From positions 33,504 to 81,916 of the forward strand of contig NZ_JADKNH010000004.1 in NCBI RefSeq assembly GCF_015352425.1: a stretch of 48,413 nucleotides of DNA. Direction: 5' to 3'. Shown here piece after piece: positions 8,777 through 16,693 of the stretch. Position 1 is the stretch's first letter, and each line of letters begins with the position of its first letter. The stretch is from Fusibacter ferrireducens. GTDB taxonomy: Bacteria; Bacillota; Clostridia; Peptostreptococcales; Acidaminobacteraceae. The notes under the pieces were generated by a model. That model ran no database searches and was not told where the DNA came from. It saw only the letters and a program-made list of their open reading frames with translations. The position numbers and the translations under genes are program-made.

Positions 8777-9658
8777 ATGATTGATGAAAAACAGGTTAAG
8801 AAGGCGCTTCTAGAGGAGCAAAAAAATGAAATCACAGGTCATTTGATCTATAAAAAGCTTTCAGTTAAAATTAAAGACAAAAGCAACGCAAAGATTTTAA
8901 AGCGCATTAGTGATGACGAACTCAAGCATTATGAACAGCTTAAGTCTTTGACTCAAACAGATGTTTCTCCAAAATTCTTTAAAGTGCATCTTTATACTTT
9001 TATCAGTCTTGTGTTCGGGTTGACATTTGGTATTAAACTGCTTGAAAAGGGCGAGGATCAAGCTCAATATCAGTATGCGCAGATGCTTGATAATGGAGAT
9101 GTTATTCAGGGGATACTATCGGATGAAGAAGTGCATGAACAAGAGCTTATAGCGATGATTGATGAAGAACGTCTCAATTACATTGGATCGGTAGTCTTAG
9201 GCTTGAACGATGCTTTAGTAGAACTCACAGGTGCACTTGCAGGCTATACGTTTGCCTTTCAAAACACTAAAATTATAGCGCTTACAGGTTTGATTACAGG
9301 TATTTCGGCTTCTTTTTCGATGGCTGCATCTGAGTATTTATCGTCGAGACAAGAGGAAGATGAGCTGGCTCAGAAAACGGCTGCGAAATCTGCGCTCTAT
9401 ACAGGCATCGCCTATGTGATCACAGTGGCGCTTCTGATCATGCCTTTTTTATTGATTCAAAATCCGTTTGTGAGTCTCATATTGACGTTATTCACAGCAG
9501 TTGTTATCATATTTGGATTCAATTACTATATTTCGGTGGCAAAGGATGTGCCTTTTAAGAAACGGTTTATTGAAATGGCACTCATCAGTTTAGGCGTATC
9601 CGGTATTTCTTTCTTAGTTGGCGTTGCGGTTAAAGTGATATTTGGAATAGAAATTTAA
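8777..9658 (+). CDS. ferritin-like/VIT1 (CCC1) family metal transporter, 293 aa
   Basis: The N-terminal ~130 residues form a rubrerythrin/ferritin-like helical domain with ExxH motifs at E48-H51 (DDELKHYEQL) and E117-H120 (SDEEVHEQEL). The C-terminal part is a VIT1/CCC1 transporter domain starting with GLNDALVELTGALAG (~142) and holding several membrane segments. Proteins of this architecture (MbfA-like) are linked to iron export or sequestration. It starts after AAGGAG ten bases upstream. Sitting directly behind the SUF operon, it probably handles iron, though manganese is possible. Confidence 0.85.
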   Translation: MIDEKQVKKALLEEQKNEITGHLIYKKLSVKIKDKSNAKILKRISDDELKHYEQLKSLTQTDVSPKFFKVHLYTFISLVFGLTFGIKLLEKGEDQAQYQYAQMLDNGDVIQGILSDEEVHEQELIAMIDEERLNYIGSVVLGLNDALVELTGALAGYTFAFQNTKIIALTGLITGISASFSMAASEYLSSRQEEDELAQKTAAKSALYTGIAYVITVALLIMPFLLIQNPFVSLILTLFTAVVIIFGFNYYISVAKDVPFKKRFIEMALISLGVSGISFLVGVAVKVIFGIEI

Positions 9659-9674
9659 AAGGTCGGTACTTATT

Positions 9675-10142
9675 ATGTATGACATTAGAGATATATTGAA
9701 TAAAGGCATCGAAGTGGCTAGAAAGAAAAGATCTATTTATGAGAAGATCAGAGAAGATAATGGCGATATTAGGGTGCGAATGATGGTGCAAGTGATGCTC
9801 AATGCTGTGGACACAGATATCAAACATTATCAGAATATGATTTCAAATATTACAGATGAAATGGCGGAGGCCATCGATTTTGGAACCTATGATAAAATAG
9901 CTTCGCTTGTGAATCAATTTTCGAGACTTTTTCTTGCACCAGAGATTAGAGAACGTGGGCTTTTGTTAGATTATGCCATAGAAATTGAAAAGTCTATTTA
10001 TGCACTCTTAGTAGATATCAAAGGCCGATTGGTAACCAGTGAAGTTATCACAAATTCGATTTCATACTACGTGCTGATCGAAATGATTGAAACAAAACAA
10101 GAATTTATTTTGGAACTCGAATCTTTCAAAAAGACTTCTTAA
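9675..10142 (+). CDS. hypothetical helical protein, 155 aa
   Basis: Not recognised. The protein is soluble, almost wholly helical and strongly charged, with DTDIKHYQNM near residue 48 that recalls ferritin-like helices but without a convincing di-iron motif set. It begins 16 bp after the VIT1-family gene and is probably co-transcribed with it. The ribosome site (AAGGTCGG) is weak. An accessory role in metal handling is only an inference from position. Confidence 0.7.
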   Translation: MYDIRDILNKGIEVARKKRSIYEKIREDNGDIRVRMMVQVMLNAVDTDIKHYQNMISNITDEMAEAIDFGTYDKIASLVNQFSRLFLAPEIRERGLLLDYAIEIEKSIYALLVDIKGRLVTSEVITNSISYYVLIEMIETKQEFILELESFKKTS

Positions 10143-10282
10143 GCATCCATAACGTTGCAAAGCCCTTGTTTCACGGTTTAATTAAATAGGAATATCAAGT
10201 ATATTATGTTATAATATCTTCAATGTTTATGAGTTTGCAGATTGGCTATAAATGACATGTAATAACAACAATGGAGGTCGAT

Positions 10283-10927
10283 ATGAGTGTAAAAAAACAA
10301 GAGCATAAGCTTCATGCCTTAAGCATACATATGAAGTATGGTGAAGTTTTGCATATTGATGACATCAGTAAGGAGAGAAAAGATAATTACCTGAAACTCT
10401 GTACAGAGTTTGGTACTTCAATTATTGTAGAGGATGAGGACAGTGTTCGTAATCTATTAAGTCAGGATGTAGCTAAGATATCCGTGAAAGAATACTCTCA
10501 TGAGTATAGAGGGTATTTTTTCCCTATTAAAAAGGGGCTATTGTCAGAAAGCACATTTGGCAGACGATTATATACAATTGCCATTAAACTTTTTGTGTTA
10601 TTTTCCGTATTTATTGTTCTTGGATTCATTGGACTTAAGGTGGTCGAAGGCACTATTGTAGATGTGATGTTTGATCCGGATTTACTGAGAGCACTTTTAA
10701 ATGAAATGCTCAGTATGATTGGCAAGCTCTTTAAATATACGTTTATTTTGATGTTGCTGGCTAATTTAGTGGATTATGCGTTAAGCTATAAAGCGTATTA
10801 CCCGGTAAACCAAGATGGTACAGAACCAGTGGAAATCACAAGAGTAGGTAACACTGCGGTTGTTTTAGTTTTTGCACTTTGTTATACAATTGCAGTAAGG
10901 ATTGTAAGTGCAGTGTTTTTACTTTAA
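10283..10927 (+). CDS. hypothetical membrane protein, 214 aa
   Basis: Not recognised. About 100 cytoplasmic residues precede three hydrophobic segments (near residues 95-115, 145-165 and 190-212). The ATG at 10283 is chosen because GGAGGT at 10273-10278 is the ribosome site; an ATG at 10271 would overlap that site. A TATAAT at 10210-10215 is a plausible -10. Two terminator hairpins follow it. Confidence 0.7.
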   Translation: MSVKKQEHKLHALSIHMKYGEVLHIDDISKERKDNYLKLCTEFGTSIIVEDEDSVRNLLSQDVAKISVKEYSHEYRGYFFPIKKGLLSESTFGRRLYTIAIKLFVLFSVFIVLGFIGLKVVEGTIVDVMFDPDLLRALLNEMLSMIGKLFKYTFILMLLANLVDYALSYKAYYPVNQDGTEPVEITRVGNTAVVLVFALCYTIAVRIVSAVFLL

Positions 10928-10958
10928 GTATTGATGGAGTAGATATGAATTAGAAAAT

Positions 10959-10982
10959 ATAGATACGATGTCTATCTTTTTT
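10959..10982 (+). terminator. small intrinsic terminator
   Basis: ATAGA/TCTAT arms (10959-10963 and 10971-10975) enclose a 7-nt loop and are followed by six T. It is the first of two hairpins after the membrane protein gene. Confidence 0.6.
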
Positions 10983-10990
10983 ACAAAAGA

Positions 10991-11036
10991 GCGCATAAAA
11001 AATCGGGTCACGATAATGTAACCCGATTTTTTTGCG
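10991..11036. terminator. bidirectional terminator between convergent genes
   Basis: AAAAAATCGGGT (10997-11008) pairs with ACCCGATTTTTT (11021-11032), giving a T-run on both strands; outer GCGCA/TGCGC can extend the stem. It serves the plus-strand gene ending at 10927 and the minus-strand gene ending at 11041. Confidence 0.9.
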
Positions 11037-11040
11037 CCAT

Positions 11041-11493
11041 TTATTTTTGGACAGATGATTTTTGATTGCCTTTTGTAGGCTTTGGTGCCGCTTTACTTTG
11101 AGAAGCTTGTTTGTTCTTAGCATTTTTTGAGGCTTCCCATGTTTGATAGTCCTTAAGCATACGAAGTGCTCTTTTAATTTTTTTATCCTTAACACTTGAA
11201 GTGTCTTTGAGAATTCTTGACATGTGCATCATCTGAATTTCAATGTATTTAGGATTATTGAGCTGATTAGCACTAGGAGCTTTTTTTGACTTCTTAAGTG
11301 ATGCCGACATGGCTTCTTTAAACATCAATAGTTGAAAACTGGTTTTCTTTTGTTTTGGGACTTGCTTTGATGTTTCATAAACTTGGGTGAATAATTTTTC
11401 AAGATTCTTCTTTTGATATTGATATAACGCAATAGCGCCGCCAATGGCTAAGACTAAGACGATACCAATAATGATCATACTAGTTGTACTCAT
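11041..11493 (-). CDS. hypothetical membrane-anchored basic protein, 150 aa
   Basis: Not recognised. One N-terminal membrane segment (about residues 6-25, ending in LYQYQKK) is followed by a Lys-rich hydrophilic body and a low-complexity tail of Lys, Ser, Gln, Ala and Pro. The ATG at 11493 is placed by an AAAGGAG site eight bases upstream; an upstream in-frame GTG would sit on that site. The orientation is probably N-out, C-in with the basic tail in the cytoplasm. Confidence 0.7.
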   Translation of the reverse strand: MSTTSMIIIGIVLVLAIGGAIALYQYQKKNLEKLFTQVYETSKQVPKQKKTSFQLLMFKEAMSASLKKSKKAPSANQLNNPKYIEIQMMHMSRILKDTSSVKDKKIKRALRMLKDYQTWEASKNAKNKQASQSKAAPKPTKGNQKSSVQK

Positions 11494-11659
11494 TCTGCAC
11501 ACTCCTTTTAGCTAATACATCTACTATTTTAACATGTATTTAGTCAGAAGAGAACTAAATTTTCATGATGATATGGATGTGAAAGATTCAGTTGAATCAT
11601 ACAATCACGGACAATTCTGTGGTGATAGATTTTAAAGGCAACATCGCTTGAAAATCATT

Positions 11660-12208
11660 TTAAATGATCTTTTCACCATTGTAAACTTCTCCGCCAGCAT
11701 CTTTAAGGAAAGCATAGTGTTCTGTCCAAAGCGTTTTATATTTGACTGCTTGCGCGTGGATGGAACGCGTATCTTTCGGAAGACTTTTGACTATTTTTCC
11801 TGGGACGCCTACGACAAGTGAAAAGGGTGGAATGATCGTATTTTCTTTGACGAGGGCACCGGCTGCGATGATGCTGCCTTCGCCTATAACGGCTCCGTTT
11901 AAGATCGTGGCACTCATGCCAACGAGACAATGATCTTCTATAGTGCAGCCATGAATAACCGCATTGTGCCCCACTGTAACATAATCTCCAATGAGCGTTG
12001 GATTATGATCGCCAACATGCACGACACTATTATCTTGAATATTGGAGTACTTGCCTATTTTTACAGTATTGATATCTCCTCTGACCACTGTGTTGAACCA
12101 AATACTGCTGAAGAGGCCGAGGTTGACTTGACCGATAACTTTTGCACCCTCTGCCACATAGCTCTTCTCGTGACACTCTGGAAATTGATTTTTAAAAGGG
12201 ATTTTCAT
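11660..12208 (-). CDS. gamma-carbonic-anhydrase-like hexapeptide protein (YrdA/PaaY type), 182 aa
   Basis: The protein is a left-handed beta-helix made of hexapeptide repeats, visible as spaced I/V/L-G motifs from about residue 20 to 150. Three conserved His that bind metal in this family are present in VVHVGDH, VGHNAVIHG. The C-terminal helix closes the family fold. Members bind Zn or Fe; many lack measured carbonic anhydrase activity, so the reaction is uncertain. The stop overlaps a small palindrome (ATCATTT/AAATGAT) that may end the transcript. It appears monocistronic. Confidence 0.85.
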   Translation of the reverse strand: MKIPFKNQFPECHEKSYVAEGAKVIGQVNLGLFSSIWFNTVVRGDINTVKIGKYSNIQDNSVVHVGDHNPTLIGDYVTVGHNAVIHGCTIEDHCLVGMSATILNGAVIGEGSIIAAGALVKENTIIPPFSLVVGVPGKIVKSLPKDTRSIHAQAVKYKTLWTEHYAFLKDAGGEVYNGEKII

Positions 12209-12304
12209 AGAATAGCTCTCTTTCTTTAATTTTATTAATTATTATATCAAATTTGGGTATAAATAAGCCATAGAACTTGAAGCGATAGGAAGGGATGTGG
12301 CTTT

Positions 12305-13849
12305 ATGATAAATAGGTTACGGTCAATTCTTGGGATAGAAATCTTTGAAACTACTGACAAAGAAATGATGATTCATGATCGAAAAGCGATCTTTAATTTC
12401 GGCGTGTTTTATTGGATTGTTCGGTTGTTTTTTTATTTATTTTCAAGTGGGCTTCACCTAGATGTGAAAAATATGCCCTACAATAGTGTCGTCTTTGGCG
12501 GTATCTTTCTATTTTTGATCGCTTTAAAGATCTTTAAAAAGGCATTTTGGATGGATGCATTTCTTGTATTTCTAATGCTTACCAAGGCACTTGATTTTGT
12601 GTTGTCCCCTAATTCGATACAATCGATGCTGGTTATTGTGTTGACGTTATTTATGCTTTTCTATTTTGTACGTGACTTTGTGAGGCTAATTCTACCTGTG
12701 GGCATTTTTTGCAGTGTGCTTTTAGTGGGCATTCTCTACAACAGTGCCAACGCACACGATGTTCTATTCAGTACAGCTTTAGTGTTGATTCTTTCAGTTC
12801 TGGCGGTTTTTTTTGGAAGAGATCGATATTTGAATCAGCATATGAATATCAAACTTACCCAAAAACAGGAAACACTTATGGAAGAGCTCAAATCAGTAAA
12901 TTGTAATCTAAACGGAGAATTGTTGAAACAATCCGTTCATCTCATGAATATAGAAGAGGCTGAAGCAAAGTTCAGAGCCTTGACCAGTGCCATTAATGCA
13001 GCTATTTTCCTCATAGATGATGAAGACAATGTGACTTATTCCAATCATTGGCTTTTTAATAATCATGGTGTCAATTATGAACATGTTCAGACGATAAATG
13101 ATTTTAAAAAAATGTTTTCAGAAGAGACTTATGGGCGTTTAAAAGCTTCCTATAGGGCAACACAAAAGACATCAGAAAGTACGATTTTAAGAGAAATTCC
13201 ATTTGTACTCCCAAACGGTGCACAACTTTGGATGAATGTAAAGTTCACCACAGTGGATACCAGTGGTGTATTGGTTACAGGTTTTGATGTGACAGAACGC
13301 AAAAAAAATGAAGAACGGATTGAGAAATTATCAGCTGTTAAAGATATCCTTATCAAACTCAACCCGTTGATGATTCAAAATATGAAAATGATTGATCTAT
13401 TTGAATATGTGCTCACCCATATGATGGGGCATATTACACATGCGGATCTCGCCTGTATATTAAAATTAGAAGGTTCTAAAATGAAAGTACTCGCTTGCAA
13501 GGGTTATAATCAAGATAAATCAGAAACATACCAAATTGAGTTGGAGCAATCGTTTATTTACAGTGTGGCAAAAGGGGACTTGACGAAGCCCATTATCGTG
13601 AATGATATTCAAGAACAATTTGCAGGAGGATTCACCAATATTTTGGAAAATGATATGGCTTTACCAATACAATCTTCTCTGTGTACACCAATTTTAGTAG
13701 ATGGTGTTTTGTATGGCATGATCAATATGGATGCCTTTCAAAATCATGTTTTTTCAAGCGAAGACATGTCAATCATGGGCTTCTTAGCAGAACAATTGGG
13801 CTATGCGATAAAAACTCAACGCATGCTTGAAACACGTCCGCAAACTTAG
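12305..13849 (+). CDS. membrane PAS-GAF sensor protein without visible output domain, 514 aa
   Basis: About six hydrophobic segments occupy residues 30-180, followed by a short coiled coil (about 178-225), a PAS domain (about 225-340, closing with GFDVTERKKNEER) and a GAF domain (about 345-508). There is no histidine kinase, GGDEF, EAL, HD-GYP or DNA-binding domain after the GAF. The stop is a clean TAG followed by a convergent gene, so no truncated output domain is apparent. It may act by protein-protein contact. Ligand unknown. Confidence 0.8.
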   Translation: MINRLRSILGIEIFETTDKEMMIHDRKAIFNFGVFYWIVRLFFYLFSSGLHLDVKNMPYNSVVFGGIFLFLIALKIFKKAFWMDAFLVFLMLTKALDFVLSPNSIQSMLVIVLTLFMLFYFVRDFVRLILPVGIFCSVLLVGILYNSANAHDVLFSTALVLILSVLAVFFGRDRYLNQHMNIKLTQKQETLMEELKSVNCNLNGELLKQSVHLMNIEEAEAKFRALTSAINAAIFLIDDEDNVTYSNHWLFNNHGVNYEHVQTINDFKKMFSEETYGRLKASYRATQKTSESTILREIPFVLPNGAQLWMNVKFTTVDTSGVLVTGFDVTERKKNEERIEKLSAVKDILIKLNPLMIQNMKMIDLFEYVLTHMMGHITHADLACILKLEGSKMKVLACKGYNQDKSETYQIELEQSFIYSVAKGDLTKPIIVNDIQEQFAGGFTNILENDMALPIQSSLCTPILVDGVLYGMINMDAFQNHVFSSEDMSIMGFLAEQLGYAIKTQRMLETRPQT

Positions 13850-13854
13850 TGCCT

Positions 13855-13871
13855 GTCTATAGCCTATAGAC
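13855..13871. other. hairpin between convergent genes
   Basis: GTCTATA and TATAGAC form a perfect 7-bp stem with a 3-nt loop, just after the sensor gene stop and just before the hydE stop. There is no clear T-run, so termination is possible but not assured. Confidence 0.45.
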
Positions 13872-13872
13872 G

Positions 13873-14964
13873 TTATGCTATGACGTTGAACAGTGCATTT
13901 GAAGTACAGTCCATTTTAAATTTTGTATGGTCACCTCTGCCCATATCTACGGAAAAGCCGGCCTTTTTGATGCGACCTTCAATGCATTGACGACAGTGAG
14001 CGGCTTCATCACCTGTACAAATTTTATCTTTATAGAGTTCATATTTTTCTCTGACATCTGTAGGGGACAAATTGGGCATTACCACATTTGCACCAGCTTT
14101 AAGCGCCTTTTCACGGCCATTTGGATCAAGTGTCCCCATTGCAGTGGTAGAAGGTAAAAGGGCCTCTGGAACAAGCAGACGCGTCAGAGCAAGCAAGATC
14201 AATGTCTTTTCCACTGTGCCACCCTGAGCACCTTTAAGGGGGGTCTCGTCGTGAGGAATATATGGTCCAATACCAATCATTTCTGGTGACAATGATTTTA
14301 GAAATCTCAAATCCTCAACGAGATCTTCATTTGTTTGATTGGGTAATCCGACCATGAAGCCTGCGCCAATTTGATAGTTTAGCTCTCTTAATGTGTAAAG
14401 ACACGCTCGCCTGTTTTCAAAACTCATATTGGGATGCAAAGACTCATATAAAGCCTTAGAAGCTGTTTCGTGCCTTAGAAGATATCGATCAGTACCAGCT
14501 TCTTTGAGTGCAACATAGCTCTCTTTGGAGCGCTCACCTATAGAAAGGGTGATGGCGCAATCTGGATGTTGAGATTTGATTGCGCGTATGATGTCCACTA
14601 GACGTGCATCAGTATAATAAGGATCTTCTCCACCTTGTAGCACGAAGGTTCTATAGCCTAATTGATAGCCTTCTTTACAGCAACTCAAAATCGCGTTTTT
14701 ATCTAGGCGATACCGATCGACAGTGGTATTTGAGTTTCTTATGCCACAATAATTGCAGTTTTGCTTGCAATAATTTGTAAATTCAATGAGACCTCTCATA
14801 TAGACAGCATCTTTGTAATGCGTTTTTTTTTTGGCTACGGCTCTGTCAAAAAGATATTGGAGATCTTCAGAGGATTTTATTTCATCTAACAACATTAAGA
14901 GTTGATCATCTCTCAAATTTGACGTATCGTATAAAGTATCAATTAAATTTCGAATATTGCTCAT
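13873..14964 (-). CDS. hydE: [FeFe]-hydrogenase maturase HydE (radical SAM)
   Basis: HydE is a radical SAM enzyme that helps make the dithiolate-bearing subcluster of the [FeFe]-hydrogenase H-cluster. The SAM cluster Cys are C66, C70 and C73 (CKQNCNYC). Features typical of HydE rather than BioB are LHPNMSFENR, the GAGFMVGLPNQT segment and GPYIPHDETPLKG. Length is 363 aa. The ATG at 14964 is set by GGGAGGT five bases upstream. HydF, HydG and a hydrogenase are not in the window. A long structured leader precedes the gene. Confidence 0.9.
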   Translation of the reverse strand: MSNIRNLIDTLYDTSNLRDDQLLMLLDEIKSSEDLQYLFDRAVAKKKTHYKDAVYMRGLIEFTNYCKQNCNYCGIRNSNTTVDRYRLDKNAILSCCKEGYQLGYRTFVLQGGEDPYYTDARLVDIIRAIKSQHPDCAITLSIGERSKESYVALKEAGTDRYLLRHETASKALYESLHPNMSFENRRACLYTLRELNYQIGAGFMVGLPNQTNEDLVEDLRFLKSLSPEMIGIGPYIPHDETPLKGAQGGTVEKTLILLALTRLLVPEALLPSTTAMGTLDPNGREKALKAGANVVMPNLSPTDVREKYELYKDKICTGDEAAHCRQCIEGRIKKAGFSVDMGRGDHTKFKMDCTSNALFNVIA

Positions 14965-14976
14965 AGGACCTCCCAA

Positions 14977-15142
14977 AAAAATAAAAAAAATGCTTCTAAG
15001 AGCACGCGAAAGTAATGGTAATCCACAATCTATAGGTCACTACTTCCTTTGAGTTCAGAACGTTCTTAGCTCTTAGGTTGAATGTTGTATGAATCTCGTC
15101 TAATAAAAGTTGGCACCAATCAAAAGACAAGAAATACTACTT
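14977..15142 (-). promoter_or_regulatory. structured 5' leader of hydE, candidate attenuator
   Basis: Read on the minus strand, about 170 nt separate the promoter from the ribosome site. CTAAGAGC and GCTCTTAG (plus positions 15069-15076 and 14996-15003) pair as an 8-bp base stem. Inside it AAGTAGTG pairs with CATTACTT (15038-15045 with 15010-15017, one G-U). The 3' arm also forms TGCT-CTTAGA-AGCA directly before eight T, which would compete with the base stem. I match it to no known riboswitch class. Confidence 0.5.
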
Positions 15143-15148
15143 GTTAAT

Positions 15149-15177
15149 AATTTATCAAATAAATGGTGTTTTGTCAA
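15149..15177 (-). promoter_or_regulatory. promoter of hydE
   Basis: On the minus strand a perfect -35 TTGACA (15172-15177) is followed after 17 bp by TAAATT (15149-15154), a four-of-six -10 match. It places the transcript start about 175 bp before the ATG. Confidence 0.65.
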
Positions 15178-15258
15178 CTGTTAGCATTAAGTTAGCATCC
15201 TGCGAACTTTGACAATTTTGTAAAGACATGAAATGATATCTGTGTAAAGGAGCGAAAA

Positions 15259-15831
15259 ATGAAGTACCTAGAATCCATAGAAAAATTTAATCCAACAAAC
15301 GCACAAGAAGCCAATGACAGAGCCGTTATTTTGGATTTTGCGGCGCATCATCCAGAGACCATTCTCACTCGAGAGAACCAAGTGGCGCATTTGACCAGTT
15401 CGGGTTTTATTATGAATGAAAAATTAGATAAAGTATTGATGGTCCACCATAATATTTATAAGACTTGGACATGGACAGGCGGACATGTAGATGGCAATGG
15501 CGATTTTCTAGAAGTTGCGATACAAGAGGCTATGGAAGAAACAGGGGTTAGTAGCATAAAACCACTTTCAAAAGAAATAATATCTGTGGATATCCTGCCT
15601 GTCTATGGGCATGAAAAAAGAGGCCGATATGTGTCTTCACATTTACATTTAAATGTCGCTTACGTGCTCATTGCGGATGAAAGCCAAGCACTTTTGGTAA
15701 AACCTGATGAAAACAGTGGTGTTAAGTGGGTCCCGATTGAAGCCATAGAGACACATTCAAATGAGTCTTATTTGATTCATATATATCATAAGATTATAGA
15801 AAAAGTAACTTCTCAAAAGGAGCGTTTCTAA
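15259..15831 (+). CDS. NUDIX hydrolase, 190 aa
   Basis: The Nudix box is recognisable around residues 75-97 (GGHVDGNGD ... QEAMEETGV), with Gln in place of the usual Arg of REUXEEXGU and a slightly altered spacing at its start. The substrate is unknown. AAAGGAG lies before the ATG. A TTGACA at 15209-15214 is a candidate -35, but the -10 is poor. The stop is one base before the next gene, so the two form a tight operon. Confidence 0.85.
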   Translation: MKYLESIEKFNPTNAQEANDRAVILDFAAHHPETILTRENQVAHLTSSGFIMNEKLDKVLMVHHNIYKTWTWTGGHVDGNGDFLEVAIQEAMEETGVSSIKPLSKEIISVDILPVYGHEKRGRYVSSHLHLNVAYVLIADESQALLVKPDENSGVKWVPIEAIETHSNESYLIHIYHKIIEKVTSQKERF

Positions 15832-15832
15832 A

Positions 15833-16600
15833 ATGAGATTTTTTTTAACGGAATTGATCAAGACCACAGTGGACGATATCGTTGTCAAGGATCGACAAAA
15901 TATTGAAGTGAAAGATAAATTGGCGTCAGATGTTGTAACGGACAAGGATATTGCTGTTGAAAGGTTCATTAAGCAAAAGCTTCTTGAGCGATTTCCAAAA
16001 GACCGATTTATAGGTGAGGAAGAGGATTCTGAAAAGGGACTATCCAATAAGCGCACATGGGTATTGGACCCGATAGATGGCACTTTGAATTATACAAAGG
16101 ACATGCCTTATTTTGGGACGCAACTTGCACTTTACGAAAAGGGTGTGCCAATGCTCTGTGTGATCTATCTCCCGATTTTGAATGAGATGTACTACGCAGA
16201 ACAGGGGCAGGGCGCTTTTTTAAATGGCAAGCGGCTGAAATCGGACCCAAATTTATCTGTACAGAAATCAATCATCACTTTTGGCGACTTTTCAAAGTCC
16301 AATCCGATATCGAGACCGGTTCAAGTCAACATGATGTCTAAACTTATGGAAGAAGCTTTAAAAATTAGAATTCAAGGGGCCTCTTCAGTGGATTTTGCAT
16401 TTGTTGCCGCAGGGAGATCTGGTGCACATGTGATGTTTTCAAAACGTATCTGGGAGATTTCAGCTGGTCTCTTGTTGTGTCTTGAAGCGGGGTGTGTGAC
16501 AAATGTGTCAGAAGACATGAGCGAGACGCTTGAAGGCAAAGGTGTTGTTGTAGCTCAAAACAGCAAAATACTGGAGCAAATCATGGTAATGCTAGAATAG
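15833..16600 (+). CDS. inositol monophosphatase family protein, 255 aa
   Basis: Family motifs are the GEEE loop near residue 61, LDPIDGTLNYT near 80 (Mg-binding Asp residues) and the C-terminal GASSVDFAFVAAGR ... IWEISAG, where the usual WD is replaced by WE. Members hydrolyse inositol phosphate, fructose-1,6-bisphosphate or PAP (3'-phosphoadenosine 5'-phosphate); which applies here cannot be said. The AAAAGGAG ribosome site lies within the end of the NUDIX gene, so the pair is translationally coupled. Confidence 0.88.
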   Translation: MRFFLTELIKTTVDDIVVKDRQNIEVKDKLASDVVTDKDIAVERFIKQKLLERFPKDRFIGEEEDSEKGLSNKRTWVLDPIDGTLNYTKDMPYFGTQLALYEKGVPMLCVIYLPILNEMYYAEQGQGAFLNGKRLKSDPNLSVQKSIITFGDFSKSNPISRPVQVNMMSKLMEEALKIRIQGASSVDFAFVAAGRSGAHVMFSKRIWEISAGLLLCLEAGCVTNVSEDMSETLEGKGVVVAQNSKILEQIMVMLE

Positions 16601-16693
16601 AGAAACCGATGTAAATGAAATGTGAATATATTCGATATTAGGGTATTAATATTTTGTTATTCAATAAATCTCAAACAGAAAGAAGGAGATACT

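Noticed and set aside
16622-16693. N-terminal extension of MalQ
   Set aside because: The upstream ATG has no ribosome site and the extension is unlike MalQ; AGAAGGAG points to 16694.
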